DNA of 64,000 nucleotides from Brachypodius melanocephalos (Eukaryota > Chordata > Aves > Passeriformes > Pycnonotidae). Both the position numbers and the translations under genes were made by a program. The notes beneath the pieces were generated by a model that had not been told where the DNA came from, did not search any database, and saw only the letters and a program-made list of their open reading frames with translations. Shown here piece after piece: positions 27,007-40,350 of this stretch (position 1 is its first letter; each line of letters opens with the position of its first letter). The stretch lies in NCBI GenBank assembly GCA_013398615.1, contig VZSR01003798.1, positions 10,415,542-10,479,541 of the forward strand, in the 5' to 3' direction.

Positions 27007-27106
27007 NNNNNNNNNNNNNNNNNNNNNNNNNNNNNNNNNNNNNNNNNNNNNNNNNNNNNNNNNNNNNNNNNNNNNNNNNNNNNNNNNNNNNNNNNNNNNN
27101 NNNNNN
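27007..27106. other. Assembly gap (100 N)
   Basis: Exactly 100 N, a placeholder of unknown true length. The flanks are not GC-rich, unlike the gap at 13.2 kb, so a repeat or coverage drop is a likelier cause. Confidence 0.99.
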
Positions 27107-29242
27107 ACAGAGACTTGCTGGTAAACAGCTGTAGTGGACAATGTTGTTTTCATTCTCCCACTTCTCAAGATCAGTTTGTTTAATCTAGAAATGAAATCAT
27201 GGCAAGACAACGTTTTCCACACTCACACATACTGGAGGAGTGCTGTGTTAATGCACAGAGGGATCAGTGTCCACTGGAGAGACAGTGAGAGGCACTCAGC
27301 GTGTTTGCAGGCAGGGAGATTCAGCCTGACACCAGGAAAATCAGAGTTACAACCACTGAGAAGGAACTTTGCTCTTTAGGAACAGATCAGACAAACTATC
27401 TCTCCTGGCCTGACAGCCTTATCTCAGAGAAAGGAATGGATTAGATGGTTGATAGAAAGGTTTTTTTTTCCTTCAACCCCAGGTTTCTATGGCACTAAAA
27501 CAATACACAGCAGTTCAGAGTTTAGCTGGGTGATGTAAACAACTACTTTTTACAGCAAACCTGACTCACTTTCCATGTAAACAGACAGAGTAACCTCTGC
27601 CAAAACTCAGTCCTTAACTCCATCTCATTTTAACACTGATAGTCTCTTAGATAAAGCCTCCAGTCGATGGAGGGTATCATTCCTTCAGCTAATACCTGTG
27701 TGGATTGACCCATCCTAACAGCAGGCAGACAGCCCTTGCCATTGATCAGTTACCTAACCACGACATTGCAGGTGATTTTTAACACAAACATTGCTTTCCA
27801 AGGTGTAAATACAGACAGAGAAATTTTTGCAGCTGAAAAAAATTTTAAAAATATACTTGAATATTCTTGTCCTCCAATCTGCAGTAAGCAAAAAACACAT
27901 AGATTTCATTAAGCCATGAGATCAGATACCACCTGTGTGTGTCCCATGCTATCAGATCACTGGCACAATCCATTCTCATCTCCCCACACTGACCTCAGAT
28001 CAATTCCCCCCAGCATCACCTCGGGTGCTGCTGGTCCCTGAGTGCTCCAGCAGGCACTGTCCTGCAGGCTGGATTGGCCTCCCCTGCCTGGAAGCCAATG
28101 TTCCTCCAGGAGCCAGGTGCTGTGCCAGCTGGCTTTGAAAGCAGAAAAAGAGCCAGTCTAGATCATCAGCACATTATACCTGGTGGTCTGTCAATAATAT
28201 TTATACTTCCATACCCCATAGCCACGCTTGACACCTCATGGCAAACTTCCTCCTCTTAATTAGTAGTAAAAGAGATCACCCATAGGTAGCTGTAGATGTA
28301 ACTTGACTAATGCCTGCTAGAAGCACTTTGTGCATTGAAGTTACACCTGGAAAAAAAGGAAGGTGGATTTTCCTTAAATATATACCATCTACTCCCAGCC
28401 TACAAACTGATTATACATTGATTTACAGCTCAACAGTGCAGTGAGGTCAGGAGACAAATTAATACCAAGTGCAGGTGCTGAGGAGCAGACACACTTTCTG
28501 TCAAACTGGACAATGTCATTTTTTACATTAAACATCTGGGGGTTTTATTTTAATCTTGTTATAACAAAGCTATATATAGCAGGAAAAAAGAGTCTTACTA
28601 AAGTAGAACTGTTCCTGAAGTGACCTAAGATAGACTAAACAGACCATCTGTCTTAGGAATCAGATTTTTAACCAGAAATAAAAAGGAATGTTAGAACCTA
28701 GGAGTTATAGTTAGCCTTAGTCCTTTTTTCACAGTGCTCTAACTTTCCCCTGGAAAAATGTAAACAGACTGAAAGAGGGGGAGGAAAAAAAAGTTTTATA
28801 GCCTAGAGGGAAGACAAGGGGGAAAGTAATTTTTCCTCTCAGGGAGCTACAAAATCTCTCTGAGCTATACAAGAAAAGCACATCAGAGCAAAATTACTGA
28901 AGAGCAATGCATGAACCAGAGTACTGTAACAAAGTGATTGGCATCATGTTCAGCTATGCTGCTGCCAGAAATAAACTTACGAAGCCTCGATGATACTCAT
29001 TTGAATATTAAAGGAGATACACGTTCATTGCTCTTTTAGATGAAAATAAAACACCTCGACAGAAAGCAGCTAAAATTGCAATAGGACAGTATTCCCAAGG
29101 ACCATGTAAACTTGCACTACAAGAAAATACCCTTTCTGTGAACTCCTCTTGAGCATGGAGAATATACTTATTTATACTGATTAATCCAATAGTTTCCTCT
29201 CCTTTTTTCAGAGTACTAATGAATATTTCTGCTTTTAAAAAA

Positions 29243-29310
29243 GCAACAAACCAAACAACAACAACAACAAAAAAAAGCCAAAACCAAACACAACAAAAAA
29301 GAAAACCACC
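29243..29310. repeat. AAC-rich simple sequence
   Basis: A low-complexity A/C tract built on CAA and CAAA, including about five consecutive CAA units. It resembles a degenerate poly-A tail expanded into a microsatellite. Nothing suggests function. Confidence 0.8.
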
Positions 29311-32300
29311 TAAACAAGCGAAAATCCAAACATTACCAATCTAGCTTTACTTTTAAAGTCAGAGGGTGAAGAGGTGTCCTTTGAACCCATAGTCAGACAG
29401 GCTGGTGGAGGTGTTACCACACATAGTGCCAGGGGAATTGACTCCTTGGTTCTTGCAGAACTTTGCCAAATGCTCTGCCAGACACCACTATGAATGTGAG
29501 ACTAAAGAATTGTAACATCAGATTTTTACGTTTCTTTCAGCACAAACAATGGAAATCTTATACAAGTAGTTGGATCCATTCTCAGTTCCATGAGATAACG
29601 AAACCAAACTACAGCAACTCCAGGTTCCACCTGTACCTGCTGCCAGAGCCACAGAAAGGACCACAAAGCGCTCCCTGTGCAGCCCTGGTGGCACTGTGGC
29701 AAAGCCACCACCTCTCACAGAGACTTTGCCTGCAGGCACCAGGCAGTCCCCAGGTGGGACCAGGGCTTCTTCCAGCCCAGCACACGATGCCTCACAGCAG
29801 CAAAACCCCAGACAGCCACTGAGAACATTGTGGTGCCAGCAGAACAATTTCTCACAGCAAACGGCCCCAAGCAGGAAGATCAAGAGCCAGCAGCCCCCAG
29901 GAGCTGCAGACTCACCTTGCAGGTTGTGTGTCCCACGTTCCAGCCTTCCACAGGCACCTTCTCCTCCAGGCTTCCCTGCAGGAATACCCCTCCTCCCCTG
30001 CCTGTCCCACATTCCAAGCCCCAAGTGCAGGTGGTCAGTGCAGCCCTGGCTCTGCTGATGGGGAGCCCCTGGTGCCATGGGGGAGCAGCACCACCCAGCC
30101 TGGGCCAGGGCTCTGTCCTAGCAAGGTGCCACTGCAGGAGGGCTGCCAGATGCCCACGCTGCCTCTTGGCACCCCTGTTCTGCCCTTGGTGCCGGGTGCA
30201 TTTGCCATCACAGGCTGCAGCATTGCCTGGCACAGTGGTGGTGCAGGCATTGACTTTTCCCATCCTGTAGGGGTTGTGAACCTCAGGTGACCCATGAGAA
30301 CCCCATAAAACTCCATCCCTTCCCCCTGGAGCTTTCCAGCTCCCAGGGGCTGGGAGAAGCACTGTTGCCATGTGTGTCTCCCATGAGTGCATGTTCTGTG
30401 TGCCTCAGGTGTAATAATCCAAAATGTGGGTACCTGGCTCATCTGATTTTGAGCCATCAGTTTTTGTCCCCACTTTGGTACTTCAAACTCTGCTTTTTTG
30501 GTTTTCTACTTCAGTCCTTCCTGTGTTCCAAAGCAGAATATAAATAGGATCACAGAAACCAATCTTCCATTTCTTCCAGAATAAAAATTAAATCTGCACT
30601 ATTGACATCATCATATGCAAGGAGCAATCACAGAGTAGAACTACATAGCAAGTCATAAAAAGCTTCATCAAATATTAAAGGAACTTGATTTTTCATTGGA
30701 CTTTCAGTGGTCAGACCTTTTTTAATTCTGTCAATATTTTTGAAAGGCATTGACAGAATTGTCTTGCAGTACAAAGTTGGTTAATACATAAAATAAGTAC
30801 CTTCAGATCAGAGTAGGGCAGTTTAAGTGCTCAAAATACCTTATTATGAGGAAAAACATAGTTACCAATTTGCTACTAATACAATAGATTTTTGTTTATT
30901 GTATGACACTAAAGCAAGGCCCAATCTTGCAGCTTTAGTTTGGTAGAACTCCCATCATGTGGGGAATTAGTGCTAGATATAAGTCATCATGTGGGAAGAA
31001 TGCAGGAAAATTTTTCTAATTAATCCTTACAAGTTTTTTTTTGAGTAGCTAGCAGGTATCATCAGCTCTGAGGAAGTTAAATGCTTAAGTGTTATCATGG
31101 GCTATGAAAATCACACTGTCAAGAGCCTGCAAGGGACATAGCACTGAAGTAGGGAAATAGAAATTTAAAACTGATTTACTGTCCCACTCATAGGTTAGTC
31201 TAGATGGAAGTTCTCAATCTGGAAATGATGTTATTTGGGTCTCTGTCTCACATCCTTTACCATATCTCTCATGGTTGCTAAGAAACAGCAGCATTACAGT
31301 AGAGTAATCATTGGTACTTCAGCCTAAATTGTGGTTAATGAGCTGATGTATGAAGTGGGATCCCTACCACGAGAAGAAAGAGACAAGAGTGTCTCTTGAG
31401 TGTTGTGTTTAAGAGCACAAACCAACACAACTGACAGGCTGAGGATTCCTTCTCAATCAAAATGTTCAAATGGTGAAAAGCTTTACATTTCCTGCAGTGG
31501 TTTGTCATTCATGAGTACAATAAAGGAATGATGATTAGCTGTGTCCCCAAATCTGTCCCTCCCAGGCCTTAATGAACATTCTCAGCTTGGGTGTGAAATC
31601 TGATGGGTACAAACCCAAAGATGATGTGATGGGATAAATGAAAACAAAAGGAGTTTGTTTTCTGACATGGATAATGCCTACAGCAGGGCAAGGTTAACAG
31701 CTTAGGAGAAGGTGGGAAGTAAAAGATGCTACTGGGATTTTTTTAGAAGATGTGATGGTATAATTTTATGTGGAAATTATTTGGGACTAAAAATGTCTAG
31801 AATACACAAAAATAGTTTATTATCCTTGTCTTCTGCATTTCTCATTTACCCAAACAAGGGTAAACATCATGGTCTTGAACAGAAATAAGTCTTGGCTGTG
31901 TCATTTGCCAGGGAATTTTCTGATTAGTGCCTTTGTTGTACATAGCTGTAGTCAAACGATCTTGTCATTTGATTTCCAAACAGGAGTGAAAATTGGTATG
32001 TCATTAGGGAAGAACAATGAACAAGTGCCTGATATTTGAAGCTCAGGGCAGATCTGTCATTCTCTTTCTAGCAAATTTGATACTAGCAGTGATACTGCTT
32101 TTTAACTAACTCAAGTAAGAGAATTTTAAATACCTCAGAAATTGATTGCTGTGAAAGCACTTCTTTTTCTTTGTACAATTTTAGATAATACACAATTTTC
32201 TTAAGTTTTGCTTGAAGAGGAAAAGACTATTTTGCTTCAGTGTCTTTTCTTATTTCTTTTCCAAATACGGATGTTATGGAGAGACATTTCTAAGACAAGT

Positions 32301-35300
32301 GCAATGAATTTCAGTTCTTACTGAGCAGAGACTCTGACAGACTATCTAGCTGCTAAGTGTTAGCATTAATAACCATCTCAATCTATGCTCTGTTAGACAG
32401 CCTTCATTTCTGTCGTTATTTTTAAGAGCCAAAATGCTTTGTGTGATGGTTTATTAAGCAGGATGTACACTGCAAACAAAAGGATATTTGTGTTCATTAT
32501 GCTTTGAGAGCTTTCAAATTACAAAAACGTAGAAAACATGGTTTAGATCTTTATATGTTAAATATGTCTATTTTTGTGTGTGTTGCTATTTCCAGACTAG
32601 GGTTCAAAAGTTATTACTCTGATTGTTTCTAAAGCTTCTATTTTCCTTCCTCTCCCTGATGGTAGAAAGACTCATACATCTTGTAAGAAATCAATGTTTA
32701 TTTCATTTTACTACTGATTGGGATGTCAGAGGGCTTTTAAGATGCTTTGTAAATAAATAGTTTGAGTGAGGCCACACTGGCTGTGCCCCAGAGGAGAAGC
32801 TGGGGTAATTTTTGGAGCAGCCCAGTGCTATTTTGGACATGAGCTGAACAACCAGCTGTTGTCACTGGGTAAGGAAGGTTAAAGCAGGGGTGGATGCAGC
32901 CTGACCCAGGAGAGGAGGATACACTGTGCAGCCAGGAGCACATAATGAAATGAATGAACTGAGCAGAACTGGGGGTGGAAGTGGGATAAAACTTCCCTTT
33001 CTCCTACTCCTTCATCTGTTGATCCCAGCTCAGATTGTGAAATTCATGAAAATACACTTCAGTAAGGACCTAAAGGATGTGTCTTGCTAAGGGCTTGTGT
33101 TGGTCTTCAGCAGTTTGAAGAGCTCTGCAGGGATTCTTTATCTATCCTGTTGCCCTCAGATAATCCAGTATTAAGAAAATCTTCAATTCTAGCAATGAAA
33201 GATTGTCTGTGGAGGATCATGGCTGGTAAGAGTATCACAGAAGCTTGCTGGCTTGTCAGGATACAGTTTGCAGAAGCACAGTGGACATTCCACTGTGTTT
33301 GAAGTACTTAAGTAAGTATTTTAGTGTTTCATTACTCTTTGAATGTCATTGTGAAAATGTAGTGAGGTGTGTAACTCAGTGGGATGGTGAGTTTTGTTAC
33401 TGATTCCCAAATCTAATGCATCATTTGATTGTAAGGGATATCACTTTTGGCACTGACAGCCCTGCCTGGGCTTAGCAGAGTGGCTTTACATTTTTCAAAT
33501 GGGACTAGTCTGTGAGTAAAACTAACCACGAGTGGGAGTAGCTCAACTTTAATAAGGACAAACTCATCCACAGTCTTGTGAGTGCTCTTTGGCTGATGCC
33601 TCACAGACCAGCTCTCTTCTGGCTTGCTCCTCAGGACGGCATTCCCCTGGGGTCCCTGGTGTTCTGGCTGTGCAGTGTAAAAGAACAGCAGAGATATTCT
33701 GCACATGGTCAGGAACCCCACCCAGGGCACATCCTTCACTACCTGAATTCTGTCAGCAGAAGATATTCTCAGCAAGAACTGCCATTGTGTGGTGTCCCAC
33801 ACAGAGATGGTTGCAGCGTCAATGTAGGTTGTAGCATCAATGCCCAGAGCACTTGGGGTCCTGAAACCAACCCAAAGAAATCTCTGTTGAAAACAGTAGA
33901 GAGGTCTGTAAGTGCCAATCCCTTAATGGACAGGCAGCGTGGCAGGGCCATTCCCCTCTGTGGGAAGGAGAGTGTGTGTCAAGCCCTGCTCTACCTGCAG
34001 GACCTTGTTTCTGGGATGCTCTTGGAAAGGCTGCTGGAGAGCCAGGCATGTCACAAACAGATTTGGCTTCCCAAATCCTCTGGCTGAAGCTCCTGTGTAT
34101 GGCATTGGCAGTGATAGCCACGGTTGCAGCATCTGGAGTGTCACAGCAGAAAGGGAGGAGCTGGCAGGACCTGCAGGGCAAGGACTGCATCCCTGCATTC
34201 CCAGTGGCAGGCTCTGGCACATCTCTGTGCTCCAGTGTTTCAGCTTTCAAAGGAAGCTTTTGGAAAAAGGCTATGGAACAGCCACTCAGTTTCCACTTGA
34301 CAGAAAGCAGCACTTCAGCCCCACTAACTGTAGATTCCTTTTAGAGAACAACCCTAGAAATGAATCAGTAAAAGGCACAGCACAAAATAGGCTGCTGTTT
34401 CAAATGGCAACTGCAAAATGCACTTGTGTTGGGCTATTTCTGTCTTCCTTGTACAAGAATAATTTCCATCATTTTAGATCATTTTTCCAAGTTACACAAG
34501 CTGGTTTCATTTTCTGGCACTAATCGAGGAGAAACCTTTATTTAAATCTTGTAAATGGTCATGGGTGAGTAGATGAACCTGTAACAGAGCTAAATAAATA
34601 TGCCAGATATCCAGATGAGTTTGTTATCTACTCCAGAGCTCTGAAAAAAAATAAACAATTCTGATTAGATCTTTGAGTGGCAAACTTCCAATCCCAGCAA
34701 TAAAGGCAGCCCTATGTACTCTGGAGCTGACATATTTCTTCAACATAGAACAAAGTGAACTCTGCAGCAGTGATGACTATAGCCAGCTATGGAAAGGAAT
34801 AAGCACTCCCAAGGAATAAGCACTCAATAGGCTACTGCAGTGTTTTCAGTGTTCTGTTTCATTTTGCAGATTATGTAACTTTTTTTTTCCCAGTTCTGAG
34901 TGCTCAGAGTAAATTTAGGCTTATAAAGACTTGACTAGGTTTTCATAATTACCTTTTTTTCAGACATCTTGGAAAAAGTTTGTGGTCTGGGTATATCCTC
35001 CAGGTCTACAGTCTGGGACTCAGCCTAGATATAATTTTTTATAATATGCTTTACCCAGGAAATAAACCTTTGGAGAATTGGGGGATTTTTTTGTCCATCA
35101 AGAGCTGGTACCAGTGTGATACCACACATGAGTAGTGGTGCATGACCTCCCTGTAAACATCTGAGCTTCATCCAACACAAGGCAGAGAGGCAGTACTTTA
35201 GGGCTTAGTGACCTTTTTTCGTTGTTGTTCAGCATTTTTCTTTTTAATTAATTTGTTCTTTATTTCCCTGCTAATCAATTAGACATCATGGGCTTTCATC

Positions 35301-36020
35301 TGTCTCTTTGTACAAGCTGAACTGCACAGGCACAGCCGTGGAAGTCAACACTGTCAGCTCTGCACTCTTCACTCAGGTTTTCTAACACAGTCGTTATCAA
35401 AGATTGAACATTACAAACATAAATAAGCTATCAGAAGTTACGAGCTTTGAAGCTTTGTATAACAACTGGTTCTAAACAAAAGCAAGGACTGAAGCACCAG
35501 CAGCAGCAGCAGTTATATGGACAGGAAAGACACCTTTCATGTAGTGAGTACCTGCAGGGACTCCCACTGCTCACCAGCACATGAAAGGAGACCAAAGAGG
35601 AGAGGTGTGAGACTTCATTGCACGAGGTTAATGCATTGTCTGTCTGAATCGTGGAAAAACAGAAGCAAGAACTCAGGACACTGAGAAGTTAAAAGAAAAA
35701 AAAAACAACAACTCAGCCTGATTTAATTGGAAAGCATCACTTGGCTGGCTTCTTTAGTAATTGCTGGAAGCCATCCCAACACTTTATATATTTAGAAGTA
35801 ATACAATTCAACTCATAAATATTTTTTAATAAGCGACAGTGCTCCCAAAGTATGTGATTTAACCCTTCAAAGTGTATGAGAAGTAGGCTTGTTCCTTTCA
35901 TGCTTCAGACATTTAAAACATTTTATGATAATAATTTTCCTGTTGTATATTTTAGAAGTAGGATATCACAATAAATGCATTTGCTGTCCTATGAAATGAC
36001 AAAGGCTTTGGACAGCAGGT

Positions 36021-36066
36021 AACAATAATAACATGCTGAAACAATAATAACATGCTGAAACAATTA
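36021..36066. repeat. 19 bp tandem duplication
   Basis: The 19-base unit AACAATAATAACATGCTGA is present twice without mismatch (36021-36039, 36040-36058), followed by the first bases of a third copy (AACAATTA). The perfect identity indicates a recent slippage event. Confidence 0.95.
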
Positions 36067-37506
36067 GTATTACCAGTCCTATGGTGTCATAGAGATGAAA
36101 TTATCATTAGGGAGATCTACATAAGTGTATGCAAAATTAGATTTGATTAAAAGGGAGTCTTTGTTGCACTGCAAAATCTAGTGGTGCTGTATTGTCATTG
36201 AGAATGAAAAATTCCCTGAAAAGAAAAAGTATGTGTGTAACATATCTGCACATAAATATAGATATATACATTTTGCTGGGGTTTTTGGTTTGTTTTGATG
36301 GTTTCGTTTGGGATTTTTTTCCAAAAGGACACCAAGTCTACATGACCAAGGTCACTATCAGCTCTGTTAGTCTGAAGAGGAGCACTGAGCTGGATTCCCT
36401 GTTGCATGGGGGAACAATTATCTTTTTCTGCCAAAATCGGTGCAGCAAAGCTGACTCAAATGGCAGACTCAAGAAGAAAGGGCTGAAAACCTGGGAGACT
36501 GACAGGAAATCACTAGGAATTTTAGAAAAAATACATGCACTTCCAACAGTATTTCTGTGAGCCAACACTTTCTGTCAAAATAGCTTAATAATTCCAGTTT
36601 ATTTGAATGCTAGAGACAGCCCATAACTTGTGATCTTCCCTGTTCTCAACTGCATAAGTAGATAAAGCCACAGTATTTGTCCAGTGTTAAGTCTCATTAG
36701 GTGCAGAGTGGTTATTGTTCTTCACCTATTAAAAAATAAATGTGATGAGGGGTGTGCTCCCTGACTGGGTGCAGAACTGGACCAGTTTGCCAGTGCAGGT
36801 GGAACCGTGCTGGTGTACACCAGAGGATTTAGCTTATTTTAAAGAAAAGCAAACCATTTCAGAGGCTGATTCTGTACCTTGGGACACAGGATATAGGAAA
36901 GACCACAAATTATTTTTTGATTCAGGGGTTATGTTTTTCTATGACTTCAGTGCAAATTTCAGCCACGCTCTGACTCATCTTTGGGATATTATTCAATATA
37001 GCTATTAAACATTAGATTGCATGAACAGGGTCACCTTAGAACTGGCAAAAATTTAGGACATATTTGGAAAGATAGGAGGAAGGGGGGAAATTAATATTTT
37101 TTAATTCAATTTCCCAGTAAGGTCTGCTCATTTAACTCAGAGCATACCCTATAAAATGACAAAGCTATTTACATTAGTAAGTTTAAGCAGCGCTCGGCTG
37201 CGAAATCCCTGGCTGTTAAAGAAGCGTGTTTTCATTAGTTTCAACTGGCTTTGGGTTTAAAAAAAGTAACAAATAGTGCTGAAAATCAGCAAGGTGCCAA
37301 GGCTGGCAACAGGGAGTCCCCTGAGCCTGGAGCCATTCTAATCAGGGTACTGCTGAAAAGCTCTGCTCTTGGAGCTGTGCTCTGCCAGTGGAGAATGAAA
37401 CGTCTTTTCATTCACTTCTTCCCACTTCAGTGGGTTAGTCAGGACTGACTGAGGAGAAAAGGCTCCTTTTGGCAGCTGTTCAAAGGGTAAGGATTTTATA
37501 TTTTTA

Positions 37507-37536
37507 TAAAAATAGAAAATATATTTTCTATTTTTA
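37507..37536. repeat. 30 bp perfect palindrome, all but two pairs A/T
   Basis: Positions 37507-37536 are exactly self-complementary. The left arm is T, five A, TAG, four A, TA and the right arm mirrors it. The symmetry breaks at the next pair outward (A against C). It could extrude as a cruciform or form a hairpin in RNA. Chance is possible in AT-rich DNA, but a 15 bp gap-free arm is long. Confidence 0.95.
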
Positions 37537-38222
37537 CATGGGGGTGGCTTTGCTGGTGTTACCAACCCCGTGCAGTCTGTCACAGGACCTCAAAAGGGTT
37601 ACTTTGTGCCACTTACATTTCCAGTGTTCATTTAATTTCTGCACATCTCAATTAGGGAAGGCAGACCCAGCAGCTTTACTCCCTGGAAGCTCATTCATGA
37701 GAATGCTGCAATGTGACGTTGCAAACTCTGCAAGGAATCGGGGGAAACTTTTTTCATGGAATCTTTTAAAGGTCCCACGTAAAGCTTTGAAGATGAAAGC
37801 CCATTTTCCTTGTATGACAAAGAAAGGGGAAAAGATTGCACAAGCAGGTCTGGAAGAACAGAGTGTGATTGTAGTTGCCCATATTTAAAAAAAATTCATT
37901 AACTAGCCTACGTGATAAAAATGACAGCCAAGAAATGCCATAGAACTAAGAGTTTCAGAGATCTTGTAAATCATTACGGTTTGGTGGAATTAGCCTATTG
38001 TATTTCAAAACTCCAGGGGCTTTAAAGCACCCACTGCATGCATTTCTCCATTCCTATCTCTGAAGCTGGTTATTTTTTTCATGTACTGCTTTACTGACCT
38101 ATGCCTGTGGTCCTTTCACTTCTGAAGCAGAGATAATGAAAAGTCACTCCTAAATCTAGCCATTGACATAAATAAATTATATCCCCATATTCCAGATGAT
38201 TTCTATTATTTTGTGGTCAGGG

Positions 38223-38248
38223 AAAAAAAAAAAAAGAAAAAAAAAAAA
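38223..38248. repeat. Poly-A tract A13-G-A12
   Basis: An almost pure A tract of 26 bases with one G. No retroposon body is recognisable on either side. Confidence 0.9.
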
Positions 38249-40303
38249 GGAGGAATGAGGCAAGAGCAGACACAGTAAGATTTCAGCTTGTTCTCTGAGA
38301 AGTTGTCATAGTGAAAAATAAACATAACTAAAAGAAATCAGAAAATAGTCCTTCTCTCCATTTGCTGATTCAGTCCCCAGCGAGGAGGATGAGAGCCTGG
38401 ATATGAGACAGACACACTTTTTAAATTCAGGGCATTAATTCAGACTGGAGCCACTGTGCAATGCAGGGTTATGCTCTGGTAGCTGTGGGAAATCAGAATG
38501 ATAACATCAAATATCTGGTGCAAAAACACATTCTGAGAAGGGTGCTGAAGTGCACCCAAAAATACAAATGGTTGATTGGGATAGGTCCTCTTTAAATAGT
38601 GAGTTCACCCTAAAAGGATTAGGAAGGAGGAGCTGCTGGGGATTAAGTCAGTTTTGAGAAATGGTTGGAGTCAAACCCAAGCACATCATGGAAGAAGATA
38701 TCTCTGTGTCATCACACATGACATCGTAATTTTACCTGGTCAGTTTAGGCCATTCTCACTGATATCAGTAAAGACTTTCTTTCATGAAACTCTGAATATA
38801 GCAAAAGAATTATTATCTATGCAAAAAGAAGTAGAGTGGAGTCCTAAATATTGCTTATATTCAACCTTTGGGATCTCCAGGTATTTCAGAGGCAAATCCC
38901 CATACAGCAAATGCTCCTCCACAAGGCAGTATTTTCTCCACCTGTGTGAAGAAAAAAATGCAAATATTTCCTTTAAACATTTTGTTTTCTGCAGCTTATC
39001 TGAGCAGATAACTACTTCTTACCACAGCATCTTGTGGTAAAAAAATATTTCAGTTTTTGTAAGTTTTTCTTTGGAAAGAAAATGAAGGAAAAAAAGCTGC
39101 CTCCAAATGCATATAGTTTCATTGATTGTAAAATAAAGAACTTTTATGGGTAAACCTAAAATAAGAAAGCAATTAAATTATATTAGAAGAAGCCATTACA
39201 GAAGTGCCTAAACTAAGACATCCAAGTGTACACTTTTAGAATATTGAAATATGCTACATTCTTTCTATAGTGTTGGACTGAGTTTTATTCTGGCATAAAG
39301 CAGATTGCTGTACAATTGTCAAGCATCCCTTGAATTTTACAGACTATACCCATCAGATTGGTAATGAGATCTATCAGGTTCCATTTGACCAGTTTGCAAA
39401 TGACCAGTATCATTATTATAACCATCTTAATTAAGAAACTCAGGGGTGCCCTGAATAAATCGTGGTGTATCATCACATTTACAGACTTGTGCTCAGAGCA
39501 TTCATGGTCTCACTTAACTGAAAGTCGCTGGATACAAATCTCTCCTCAGCTGCTGTCTTAGGATGGATCCTTTGTGTGAGTTCCAAGAAGAAAATGCATC
39601 AGCCAGCCACGAGCATGAACATGGGAGCAGAACACACACAAGGACAGCTGACTTTCGTATTTTTACCCCTCTCTTTCCATTTGTCAGAAATCTTGCAATC
39701 TCCAACACGCTGCTTGGATTTATGGGCTCTCTCTCCCTAGATAAGAGGCAGAGTTCTGGTATCTGGAGTTTTATTTCTTTGATAAAAGCTTTCCACAAGC
39801 AATTTCAGTGTATATTAAAGTCAAATAAATGTCCACTGAAGCAACATTACACTACCACCACTGGGTAATGAGAGTTCACACAGTGGGGTCTGAGTCTGAG
39901 AGGCTCACTGGGGAGCCCATTTGCCATAAGAAAATGCAGTTTTATCACAGACATATTTTGCACTGGTTGTTAAGCAAGCCAAAAGGGTAAATTTCTCCAT
40001 GTGCTTTCTCTGTAAGCAGAGAGTATTTGATATCTGGGGAGAAAATATTGCAGAGTGGCAAACCATCTTCTGGCTTTAGGACAGAGAAAGGACAGAGAGC
40101 TGAGTGATGGGGAGGTGCTGCCCCTAAAACAAACCTGTGGGCAGGGAGGGACCAAGGCTGCCAGGAGCTGAAGAAATGCAGATGAGCAAAGGCAGGCCAG
40201 AAGAGTCCATGCCAGGGGGAACCTCAGCAACAGCATCAGCCCCTGAGGAAGAGAACAGATTGCTGCAAAAGAAACTATTTGAATAGACTTGGGTGGGGGA
40301 AAG

Positions 40304-40350
40304 GAAAAAAAGAAAAAAAAAAAAAAACCAAAAAAACCTAAAAAAGAAAA
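40304..40350. repeat. Interrupted poly-A tract
   Basis: An A-rich stretch with G, CC and CCT interruptions. The sequence just before it (40100-40300) is purine-rich and GC-balanced but matches no transposon I recognise. Confidence 0.85.

Noticed and set aside
29518..30457. Cluster of 120-197 codon open frames on both strands
   Set aside because: Overlapping mirrored frames in GC-rich, CpG-poor DNA with low-complexity Pro/Ser/Gly translations indicate chance openness.
33578..34523. Cluster of 99-194 codon open frames on both strands
   Set aside because: Same pattern as at 30 kb: no recognisable domain and frames on both strands at once.
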